DNA from: Sulfitobacter aestuariivivens
GTDB lineage: Bacteria > Pseudomonadota > Alphaproteobacteria > Rhodobacterales > Rhodobacteraceae
Direction of reading: 5' to 3'
DNA: 64,000 nucleotides
Assembly (NCBI RefSeq): GCF_014763045.1
Contig: NZ_JACTAG010000003.1
Coordinates: 248,001 to 312,000 of the forward strand
A model generated the notes under the pieces. That model was given only the letters and a program-made list of their open reading frames with translations, did no database searches and was not told the origin of the DNA. A program made the position numbers and the translations under genes. Shown piece after piece: positions 56,871 through 64,000 of this stretch; the stretch's first letter is position 1, and each line of letters opens with the position of its first letter.

Positions 56871-58115
56871 ATGACCGACAAGACCATTCTCATTGTGGGG
56901 ACCTTTGACACCAAGAATGACGAATTGGCTTATATGGCTGAACGCATCAGGGCGCAGGGCGGCGGGGTGCTGACAATGGATATCTCGGTACTGGGTGACC
57001 CCGACGAACCCACCGATGTCTCCAAGCATCAGGTGGCAGAGGCGGGCGGCAGCAGCATTCGGGCGGCCATTGATCAGGGCGAGGAAAGTGTCGCCATGCA
57101 GATCATGGCGGACGGTGCCAGCACACTGGCCGCCCGGATGTTCAGCGCGGGGGCATTTGACGGTGTGGTGATCCTGGGCGGGTCGATGGGCACGGATGCG
57201 GCGCTGGATATCTGTCAGGCCCTGCCGCTGGGGGTGCCCAAATACGTGGTGTCCACGGTGTCATTTTCACCCATCATTCCGCCTGACCGGCTGTCGGCGG
57301 ATATCCAGATGATCCTGTGGGCCGGTGGCCTTTACGGATTGAATTCGATCTGCAAGGCGTCGCTGTCGCAGGCCGCGGGTGCAGTTTTGGGGGCAGCGCG
57401 GGCGGTGGAGCCCCCAACAGGGGACCGCCCGATGGTGGGGATGACATCGCTGGGTTCAAGCTGTCTGACCTACATGAAGCTTTTGAAACCTGCGCTGGAA
57501 GAGCGCGGGTTTGACGTGGCGATCTTTCATGCCACCGGGATGGGCGGCATGGCGTATGAAAGCATCGCCCGCGAGGGTGGGTTTGCCTGCGTGATGGATC
57601 TTGCCTTGCCCGAACTGGGCAATCTGCTGGCCGGATCGGTCGTCAATGGGGGGGCGGACCGGATGCTGAACGCAGGCCGCGCCGGCATTCCACAGATCGT
57701 GGCGCCCGGGTGTCTGGATTTGATCGACTTTGCAGGTTGGCAGGACATTCCCGCGCGCTACAAGGACCGGCCTTTTCATCCGCACAACCGGCTGATCAAG
57801 TCGTCAGGCCTAAATGCCGACGAGCGTCGCGAGACCGCGCGCGAGATCGCCAGTCGGCTCAAGCAGTCAGACACCCCCGCGCATGTCATTCTGCCCAACA
57901 AGGGGATCGAGGAGTGGGACAAGCCCGGCGGTCCGGCCCATGACCCGGAGGCGTTCGATGCCTTTTGCGACGAGATGCGGCAGGTTATGACCGCGCCGCT
58001 TCGCTTTAGCGAGATCGACTGCCACATCAACGATCAGGCCTTTGCCGACACGGTGCTTGCAATCTTTGACGGCTGGGTGGCGGACGGTACTGTCAGCGCG
58101 ACGGTGCGCGCATGA
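56871..58115 (+). CDS. Tm-1-like/UPF0261 family protein
   Basis: Start MTDKTILIVGTFDTK at 56871 is set by GGAG at 56859-56862; earlier in-frame codons lack a ribosome-binding site. The 414-residue protein matches UPF0261, the ATP-binding half of tomato Tm-1 (TFDTKNDELAYMAERI at the start, GGSMGTDAALDI, GTDRP-like and FHATGMGGMAYE). The function is not established; bacterial members are often encoded beside a TIM-barrel partner, absent here, where an aldehyde dehydrogenase follows instead. Confidence 0.87.
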   Translation: MTDKTILIVGTFDTKNDELAYMAERIRAQGGGVLTMDISVLGDPDEPTDVSKHQVAEAGGSSIRAAIDQGEESVAMQIMADGASTLAARMFSAGAFDGVVILGGSMGTDAALDICQALPLGVPKYVVSTVSFSPIIPPDRLSADIQMILWAGGLYGLNSICKASLSQAAGAVLGAARAVEPPTGDRPMVGMTSLGSSCLTYMKLLKPALEERGFDVAIFHATGMGGMAYESIAREGGFACVMDLALPELGNLLAGSVVNGGADRMLNAGRAGIPQIVAPGCLDLIDFAGWQDIPARYKDRPFHPHNRLIKSSGLNADERRETAREIASRLKQSDTPAHVILPNKGIEEWDKPGGPAHDPEAFDAFCDEMRQVMTAPLRFSEIDCHINDQAFADTVLAIFDGWVADGTVSATVRA

Positions 58116-58185
58116 GGTTCGGCATGGCGTTTGGGTGCCGGTTGGTCCACGATTGCACAGCCGCTTGAGAGAAGAGAAAACCCCG

Positions 58186-59640
58186 ATGCCCATCCGACCA
58201 CTTGGCCTTGATCCTGAAACCTGTTTGATCGGGGCGCATTGGCAAGCGCCCGCTGCCGGTCATTCTTTACCGCTGATCAACCCGTCCGATGGCACGACAT
58301 TGTGCAACATTGCGGCAGGGGATGCCGATGACATTGATGCCGCCGTTGCAGCAGCACAGGCCGCGATCCAGGGCGATTGGGGCCGCAGCACTGCGGCTGA
58401 GCGGGGGCGCGTTCTGGCGCGGATCGGGCAGCTTGTCACGGCCCATGCCGACGAGATGGCAGAACTCGAAGCGCGTGACGTGGGCAAGCCATTAAAACAG
58501 GCGCGCGCCGATGTGACCGCCCTTGCACGCTATATGGAGTTCTACGCCGGTGCGGCGGACAAGCTGCACGGTGAGACGATCCCCTATCTGGACGGCTACA
58601 CTGTTTATACCTTGCGCGAGCCGCATGGGGTGACGGGGCATATCATCCCGTGGAACTATCCGATGCAGATCATCGGGCGGTCGGTTGGGGCGGCGCTGTG
58701 TACCGGCAATGCCTGCGTGCTGAAGCCGGCAGAAGAGGCGTGTCTGACCGCGCTGGCCTTTGCTGAACTCGCGCGCCGGGCCGGGGTGCCTGCCGGGGCG
58801 TTGAACGTAGTGCCGGGACGCGGGGCTGAGGCGGGTGCGGCATTGTCCGCGCATCCGGGGGTGCAGCACGTGTCGTTCACGGGGTCTGTCGCGACGGGGC
58901 GTTTGATTCAGGCAAGTGCGGCGCGCAATGTTGTGCCCGTAACGCTGGAGCTTGGGGGAAAATCTCCGCAGGTGGTGTTTGACGACGCGGATCTTGAGGC
59001 GGCTCTGCCGTTTCTGGTGAATGCGGGCATTCAGAATGCAGGACAGACCTGCTCTGCGTCATCGCGGATTTTGGTTCATGAGGGGCTATACTCGCAGGTT
59101 GTGGACCAAATGGCCGAAAAGTATCGCGCGCTGAGGGCAGGTCCGGCGATGGACGATCTTGATGTGGGACCGCTCGTTTCAGCGCGACAAAAAGAGATCG
59201 TCACGGGTTTTCTGTCAAAGGGCGCTGATCTGGAGATGCTGGCCCAGGGGCAGATCGATCCGGGCGCCCCGGAAGGCGGCGCTTATGTTGCCCCGACGCT
59301 TTTTGCCTGCAGCGATCCGGCGCATACCCTTGCGCAGGACGAGGTCTTTGGCCCGGTGCAGGTGATCATCCCCTTCAGGGACGAGGGCCATGCAGTAGAG
59401 ATCGCCAATGGCACCGACTTTGGCCTTGTCGCGGCCTGCTGGACCCGCGACGGATCACGGCAATTGCGCATGGCAAAGCGGCTGCGGGCCGGACAGGTTT
59501 TTCTGAACAATTATGGTGCCGGGGGCGGGGTGGAGTTGCCCTTTGGCGGCACGGGCCTGTCGGGGCATGGGCGCGAGAAAGGGTTCGAAGCCCTTTATGG
59601 TTTTACCACGCTCAAGACGGTGGCCGCCTTTCACGGCTGA
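58186..59640 (+). CDS. Aldehyde dehydrogenase (NAD(P)-dependent)
   Basis: The start ATG at 58186 follows GAAGAGAAAACCCCG; the longer frame overlaps the upstream gene. The 484-residue protein has the IIPWNYP segment, VSFTGSVATG, the general-base Glu in LELGGKSPQ and the catalytic Cys in NAGQTCSASSR. It oxidises an aldehyde to an acid. Its partner is the Tm-1-like gene 70 bases upstream, probably under the IclR regulator. Substrate unknown. Confidence 0.93.
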   Translation: MPIRPLGLDPETCLIGAHWQAPAAGHSLPLINPSDGTTLCNIAAGDADDIDAAVAAAQAAIQGDWGRSTAAERGRVLARIGQLVTAHADEMAELEARDVGKPLKQARADVTALARYMEFYAGAADKLHGETIPYLDGYTVYTLREPHGVTGHIIPWNYPMQIIGRSVGAALCTGNACVLKPAEEACLTALAFAELARRAGVPAGALNVVPGRGAEAGAALSAHPGVQHVSFTGSVATGRLIQASAARNVVPVTLELGGKSPQVVFDDADLEAALPFLVNAGIQNAGQTCSASSRILVHEGLYSQVVDQMAEKYRALRAGPAMDDLDVGPLVSARQKEIVTGFLSKGADLEMLAQGQIDPGAPEGGAYVAPTLFACSDPAHTLAQDEVFGPVQVIIPFRDEGHAVEIANGTDFGLVAACWTRDGSRQLRMAKRLRAGQVFLNNYGAGGGVELPFGGTGLSGHGREKGFEALYGFTTLKTVAAFHG

Positions 59641-59942
59641 TCTGTCAGGTATCAAAACTTGTGATTTCGTGATAGGATGCGGTCACTTACTTAATAATTT
59701 GATTCTTATAAATTTGTTATCTGAGGACAGTTCAGATACTGCACAACAGCGGCATAAGGCTTGTCGAAGCCAGGCGCATAGATGCGTCTGAGAAGACGAC
59801 GCGTGTCTATGAGCTTTTTGACGGATCGGCGCACAATGGGCCCTGTGCGAGCTACACCGCGACGAGATCCGGAGAGAGGCTCCGGTTTGAGGCGCGCAGC
59901 CCGTCACATTATGTTCCGTCGTCCTTTTCGGCCTATGACAGG
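59641..59942. other. Region before the peroxidase: AT-rich promoter-like patch, then open frame without start
   Basis: 59680-59720 is strikingly AT-rich for this genome (TTAATAATTTGATTCTTATAAATT) and could hold a promoter. From 59712 to 59942 the peroxidase frame is open (78 codons before it, no stop) with coding-like third positions, yet holds no ATG, GTG or TTG. A GAGGA at 59723 precedes only ATA and CTG codons. No RNA gene or other ORF is convincing here. Confidence 0.5.
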
Positions 59943-61289
59943 GTGGGGGAAGAGACCAACGCCCCGCTGCACGACGAAGATTTGTTGCGCGAACTTGCGC
60001 GGCAGATGTCGGTCTGGCCCGCACGGTGGGGCAGATACCGATTTGGGGCGCAGGGCATCCCTGCGGGCCACACCTACTTTGGCCAGTTGATTGCGCATGA
60101 TCTGACGTGGGAGGCGTCTGACACGATCGGGGAAACCTGCGGGTCGGCGCGGCTGGATTTTGCGTCACTCTTTGCGGCAGACAGCAGCGACGGATCAGAA
60201 GGTTTGCGGCTTGGACCGACAAGTACGGGCAGGGCAGGGGACTTGTGCCGGTCCACCTGCGGGACGCCAAGGGGCGGCGACAAGCGGAACGATCAGAACC
60301 TGACCTTGTCCCAGATGGTGGTGCTGATCACCAAATTTCACGAGGTTCTGGCAGCGCGGTTTAACGATGCTGCACAAGCGCAGCGACAGCTTTGCCAGCA
60401 CCTTCAGTGGGTCACGCTGCATGATTTCCTGCCAAGGGTCATGTGCCCGGCGGTCTACCGGGACGTCATGCGATCGGGCGCGTATCCGGTGCTGGGGCGG
60501 GACACGGGCCTTGTGCCGATCGAATTTGCGGCGGCGGCCTTTCGGCTGGGTCACGCGATGGTCGGGCAGCGCTATCCGTATTGGCGGCAGGGCGGTGGCG
60601 GGGCCGGGTTGAAAGACCTGTTGCAATTCACGCACCACAGTGAGCCATCGCGCTTGGTGGCGGTAGATGGTGCAAGAACCCTGCCGGAGGACTGGAGCGC
60701 TGGCTGGCATTTTCTGCTGGCGCCCTCTGATGGAATGCGGGTCAGTCTGGCCGGCGCAATTGATGAAAATCTGGCCCATGACATGTTTTCGCTGCCTGGC
60801 ACGATCGGTGACTGCGTGCGGTCGGCGCCGGACGCGGCGGGCGACAGTTTCAGCATCGCAGAGCACACTTTGTTGCGTGGAAACCGACTGCGGCTGGATA
60901 GTGGCCAGGCGCTGTTGCAGCTTGCGGCTGAGCGATTGCAGGGCACAGGCGAGGCTGTATTGCCGCGGCGGTTGCCGGCCAGCCGGCTGGCGCAGACCCG
61001 GTCGCCCGAGTTGAGTGAGTTTCTGTTGTCCGACGCCGCCGCGCCGCTCAGGGACCACACCCCGCTTTGGTTCTATTTGCTGCGCGAGGCGGATGTGCAT
61101 GCGTCGGGCCAGCACTTTGGACCACTGGCAAGCCGCCTGACGATGGAAACCATCCACCGGGCCATCCGCAGTGACCCTTACAGTATCCTCAACACAGACT
61201 TTGAGCCGGCCTTTCCCGATGCGGAGGGGAATTTCGGCCTTTGGGACCTGCACGCTGCCGTGCAGGCGAACTGGATTCCGCAAACATAG
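59943..61289 (+). CDS. Animal-type haem peroxidase family protein, unusual haem-ligand residues
   Basis: The 448-residue protein (from a GTG start) follows the myeloperoxidase-like fold: FGQLIAHDLTWEA (distal His52), DKRNDQNLTLSQM (catalytic Arg115) and AFRLGHAMVGQRY (proximal His204). The two carboxylates that in mammalian peroxidases esterify haem are replaced: the Asp before the distal His is Ala51 and the Glu three after the Arg is Gln118. So haem, if bound, is probably not covalently linked. There is no signal peptide from this start. The true start is unresolved: the frame is open to 59712 but lacks a canonical start. A 190-residue orphan follows 12 bases after its stop. Confidence 0.8.
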   Translation: MGEETNAPLHDEDLLRELARQMSVWPARWGRYRFGAQGIPAGHTYFGQLIAHDLTWEASDTIGETCGSARLDFASLFAADSSDGSEGLRLGPTSTGRAGDLCRSTCGTPRGGDKRNDQNLTLSQMVVLITKFHEVLAARFNDAAQAQRQLCQHLQWVTLHDFLPRVMCPAVYRDVMRSGAYPVLGRDTGLVPIEFAAAAFRLGHAMVGQRYPYWRQGGGGAGLKDLLQFTHHSEPSRLVAVDGARTLPEDWSAGWHFLLAPSDGMRVSLAGAIDENLAHDMFSLPGTIGDCVRSAPDAAGDSFSIAEHTLLRGNRLRLDSGQALLQLAAERLQGTGEAVLPRRLPASRLAQTRSPELSEFLLSDAAAPLRDHTPLWFYLLREADVHASGQHFGPLASRLTMETIHRAIRSDPYSILNTDFEPAFPDAEGNFGLWDLHAAVQANWIPQT

Positions 61290-61301
61290 AAGGAGTGCGA
61301 A

Positions 61302-61874
61302 ATGCCATCACTATTGGTTACGAAAGATGACGGGGTTCCCAGGGTTGGGGACTGGGACAACGCAAGCAGACGGCAGGCTGGTCAGGTCGAGGCAGGCAAG
61401 CTGATGTTGGCCAACTTTCAGGTCAATGGCACCAATGAGAAACAGATCGTAGAACAGACGCTTCAGGGCATCTGGGACGCTGGTTGCTCTATCTGGCTGC
61501 GATATGATGGCGATAAGCCGGATAGCATCGCCATTATCGATAAGTTCGAAGACGACGATTTGACCGAAGAAGAGCGTGCTCTGTCACAGTTCATGGCCGG
61601 ATTTGTCAAGTTGACCTATTACGAGGTTGCGCCGGGGAATGTCGGTGACCCTGTGGTTGCCATCGGCGGGGGTGGCAAGCTGACACTGCGGATACAAGAC
61701 GATTCGCCCCCAGGCAATACTGCGAACAAGAAGATGAATGTCGTGATCCCCAGCGATTTTGCCACCTTCAAGGATCAGTATCTACAGGACATGACGGGTG
61801 ATATCGATAACCTGACAGTTGCGGACGATGTGCCCTATCTGCTGTCGTCCCTGACGTTCCGGCGGTGTCTCTGA
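61302..61874 (+). CDS. Hypothetical protein encoded with the haem peroxidase
   Basis: The 190-residue protein starts after AAGGAGTGCGA, 12 bases past the peroxidase stop, so the two are clearly one operon. I recognise no family. It has no signal peptide or membrane segment, is acidic (FEDDDLTEEERALSQFM in the middle), has a glycine patch VVAIGGGGKLTLRI and beta-prone stretches, and ends LSSLTFRRCL with a terminal Cys-Leu. It could be a substrate-binding or targeting partner of the peroxidase. It converges with the cyclase fusion gene, ten bases apart. Confidence 0.75.
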   Translation: MPSLLVTKDDGVPRVGDWDNASRRQAGQVEAGKLMLANFQVNGTNEKQIVEQTLQGIWDAGCSIWLRYDGDKPDSIAIIDKFEDDDLTEEERALSQFMAGFVKLTYYEVAPGNVGDPVVAIGGGGKLTLRIQDDSPPGNTANKKMNVVIPSDFATFKDQYLQDMTGDIDNLTVADDVPYLLSSLTFRRCL

Positions 61875-61884
61875 CCGGCGCTGG

Positions 61885-64000
61885 TCAGGACATGGCGGCG
61901 TTCAGCGCTTTCTCCAGCGCTGTGCGCTCTGCCTTGTAGCGGATCGGATAAGCGCTGACGAACCAGTCGCGCACCATTTCTGGGGTGGGGGCAGTGTCTC
62001 CGTCCCAGACGGCGCTTACGTCTTCAACCAGTTGGTCGAAGGACGCGCGGGCCTCATTGGTGCGGCCCAGGCGCGCCAGGGCGGCTGCTGTCCAGCCGGG
62101 ATTGTCGATGATCCGGTCGTCTGATCGGGCGGCGGCGCGCAAGGCCCCTTCGTCATCACCGCCCAGAAAAAGGACAGAGGCGGCGTAGCACCATTGATAA
62201 TCCAGAAGTACGGGCGCGCAATCGAGGCAATGCTGCAGCACGTGTGCGGCGCGTTCATGTTCGCCGAGAAAACTGAAGCCCATTGCGCAGGATGCCAGGG
62301 TGCGCGGGCTATGTGGGTTGAGGCGTTCTGCCATGTCCATATTGAGTGCGGCGCGGTCGAAATTGCCCTTGAGTGCGGATGACCACGCGAGGGCCAGTCG
62401 GTTGCGCGCGTCCAGCGGGTCAAGCTCAACCGCGATGTCGCTTGCATCAAGCGCGCGTTTGGCTGAGGCGCGGTTGCGTTGCAGGCCGGGGCGCACAACG
62501 TGCAGGACGTTCAGCGCGCTTGCGAGGCTGGCGTGGGCCGGGGCAAATTCCGGGGCACGGCCGATGATGTCTTCGAACTTGGCAATCGCGATGTCGAAGG
62601 CGCGTTTGGTCCATTGGGTCAGCAAGCGTTCGCCCTTGAGCCAGTCATCGACAATCGCGTGATCGGTGCCGCGCGTGTCCGCCCCTGCGCGGTCGGTCGA
62701 GATGTACATCTCGAACATCGCGGCGATGCGGCTGACGGCCTGTGCGCGTGAACTGGGCATCTGCTCGGCACCGATATCGAGGTCTTCGCTCCATACGATG
62801 CGGCCCGTGTCTGCGGCGCTGAGGGTCAGCGTCGCGGGGGCCGTTTCAGACGTTTGGCTGGCGCTGAGCAGGTAGTCGGATGTTGCATCCGACAGGTCGC
62901 CCTGATCGCCCTCCACCACAGACCAGCTGCGAAACCGCGACAGGCCCGAGATAATCTCTGAGCGGAAAGAGCCAAGGCGGGCCTGTGCCCCGTCCGATTG
63001 GCCCTCAAAGTCGCGGACCTGAATGCGAAGGGGGGCCAGCGGGTCACGTACACTGGGGGCCGGGCGCGCTTCGCCGCGCGCGGCCGCTGTGGTTTCGGGC
63101 AGGGGTTGCAGGCCGAACCGCGATGACAGGTTGTCCTTGAGCCGCGTGTAGACGCGCATGGCCTCGGCCACGTTGCCGGCATGGCGCAGGCCGATCATCA
63201 GCCGGCGTGCCGCCCCCTCGTGGCAGGGTTCGATGTTCAGGATCGCGCGGGTGATGCCGCGCATGGCAGGATCGGCCTCATCGGTGATGCGCTGCATCTC
63301 GGTTTCCAGGACCGACACCAGTTGTTCGGTTACATCACTACGCATCAGCGCCAGCCAGGAGGTTACGGCAGAGTTTACTTCGCCTAGTCCCGACAGGATG
63401 CGCTGCACCCAGTCGCCACCCGACAGCAGAACATCATCAAGCGCGCCCTGGGCTGCATTGCGGACAATCTGCCCGACATCGGTTTTGACAAAATCCGGGT
63501 TCAGGATGGCAACATCATCCTGCAGGATCATGCCTTCGCCGACAAACTCCTTGAGCTCTTCAAGGGCTGCCTTGGTCGTTTTGCGCGCCGCAGCCGGCGT
63601 TGCCTCGGGTCGCAACAGGGCGCTGAGGCGACCAATTGCTTCGGAGTGGCTGGGTGCCAGCGCGAGGTACGCCAATAGAACCCGCGCGTCCTGGGTCTGT
63701 GGCATCGACTTGCGCGCGCCGCCTGAGTGAATTTCCAGCCCCCCGATAACCGACAGATAGAGGACATGCCGACCGGCCCCCTTGCCCGGAAGGGTCGTGC
63801 CGCCGTCGTACTGAAACGGCTCGTATGTACCGGGAAGATTGTAGAGGCGCTGTGGGCCCAGCGGAGAAAACTTTTCGCGGGTGGGTGTGTCGAGCTTTTG
63901 AATGACCTCGCGCGAAATGCAGACGCCGCCCGGCTGTGCCAGCGTCTGCAGGCGCGCCGCGACATTGACTGCATGGCCAAAGGCATCCGACTGGGCCAGC
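61885..64000 (-). CDS. Class III cyclase-BTAD-TPR fusion, N-terminal part outside window
   Basis: The frame stays open to the right edge, so the 704 visible residues are the C-terminal part. First comes the end of a class III adenylate/guanylate cyclase domain (DAFGHAVNVAARLQTLA, then PGGVCISREV), next a winged-helix stretch (YLSVIGGLEIHSGGARKS...RVLLAYLALAP) and a BTAD helical domain as in SARP regulators, and finally TPR-like helices (about the last 300 residues). A Met at 63705 is not the start. This layout occurs in signalling proteins that may make cAMP and scaffold partners. Catalytic metal residues are outside the window. It converges with the peroxidase pair. Confidence 0.85.
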   Translation of the reverse strand, partial: LAQSDAFGHAVNVAARLQTLAQPGGVCISREVIQKLDTPTREKFSPLGPQRLYNLPGTYEPFQYDGGTTLPGKGAGRHVLYLSVIGGLEIHSGGARKSMPQTQDARVLLAYLALAPSHSEAIGRLSALLRPEATPAAARKTTKAALEELKEFVGEGMILQDDVAILNPDFVKTDVGQIVRNAAQGALDDVLLSGGDWVQRILSGLGEVNSAVTSWLALMRSDVTEQLVSVLETEMQRITDEADPAMRGITRAILNIEPCHEGAARRLMIGLRHAGNVAEAMRVYTRLKDNLSSRFGLQPLPETTAAARGEARPAPSVRDPLAPLRIQVRDFEGQSDGAQARLGSFRSEIISGLSRFRSWSVVEGDQGDLSDATSDYLLSASQTSETAPATLTLSAADTGRIVWSEDLDIGAEQMPSSRAQAVSRIAAMFEMYISTDRAGADTRGTDHAIVDDWLKGERLLTQWTKRAFDIAIAKFEDIIGRAPEFAPAHASLASALNVLHVVRPGLQRNRASAKRALDASDIAVELDPLDARNRLALAWSSALKGNFDRAALNMDMAERLNPHSPRTLASCAMGFSFLGEHERAAHVLQHCLDCAPVLLDYQWCYAASVLFLGGDDEGALRAAARSDDRIIDNPGWTAAALARLGRTNEARASFDQLVEDVSAVWDGDTAPTPEMVRDWFVSAYPIRYKAERTALEKALNAAMS

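Noticed and set aside
60195..61283. 362-codon frame on the - strand
   Set aside because: It is antisense to the peroxidase gene, rich in Arg, Gln and Pro, and without recognisable motifs.
63528..63986. 152-codon frame on the - strand near the right edge
   Set aside because: It overlaps the cyclase-BTAD frame, which reads into a clear class III cyclase motif in the other phase.

Overview
The window is GC-rich, densely coded DNA from an alphaproteobacterium, most likely a marine Rhodobacterales/Roseobacter-type heterotroph. The evidence is the protein families (TRAP transporter, non-pyrrolysine MttB, FAD-GcvT demethylase, hut with HutF, a glp-like two-ATPase ABC system, a glg operon) and the short GC-rich palindromes between genes. 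I see no rRNA, tRNA, CRISPR array, insertion sequence or phage gene.

Layout. (1) 1-4530: the end of an alginate-type exopolysaccharide cluster, with AlgX-like, a very large Sel1-repeat protein (AlgK-like) and AlgL-like genes. Both the AlgX-like and AlgL-like proteins have lost key active-site residues. (2) 4527-9604: an FAD-GcvT oxidoreductase, a LysR regulator and an MttB-family methyltransferase, probably a one-carbon/quaternary-amine module. (3) 9601-14024: a DUF3089 hydrolase, a TetR/NAD(P)-binding/DUF1772 unit with two clear operators, and gltX. (4) 14247-23667: an SLC13-RCK permease, a TRAP transporter and five sugar-acid enzymes. (5) 23792-30504: histidine utilisation (hutC, hutIHU, hutF) with a HutC-like operator and a very long terminator hairpin. 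(6) 30516-43548: a glycogen operon, glgP-glgB-glgC-glgA-glgX-malQ-pgm. (7) 43800-54882: an apparent 11-kb operon reading leftwards: substrate-binding protein, two permeases, a 62-residue membrane protein, a VOC protein, two ATPases, a DhaK-DhaL kinase, a LacI regulator, a TIM-barrel isomerase and a Gfo/Idh/MocA oxidoreductase. Its promoter lies between two LacI-type operators. (8) 55169-59640: MOSC, IclR, Tm-1-like and aldehyde dehydrogenase genes. (9) 59712-64000: an animal-type haem peroxidase with unusual haem-site residues, a 190-residue orphan behind it, and, convergent to them, a class III cyclase-BTAD-TPR fusion cut by the window edge.

The genes mostly form import-plus-catabolism units (sugar acids by TRAP, a polyol or ketose by ABC, histidine, methylated amines), each with its own regulator, next to carbon storage and exopolysaccharide functions. 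The least explained parts are the exopolysaccharide pseudoenzymes, the DhaKL/ABC operon's substrate, and the peroxidase-orphan pair. Active-site comparisons use family motifs recalled from memory; no alignment or search was run.
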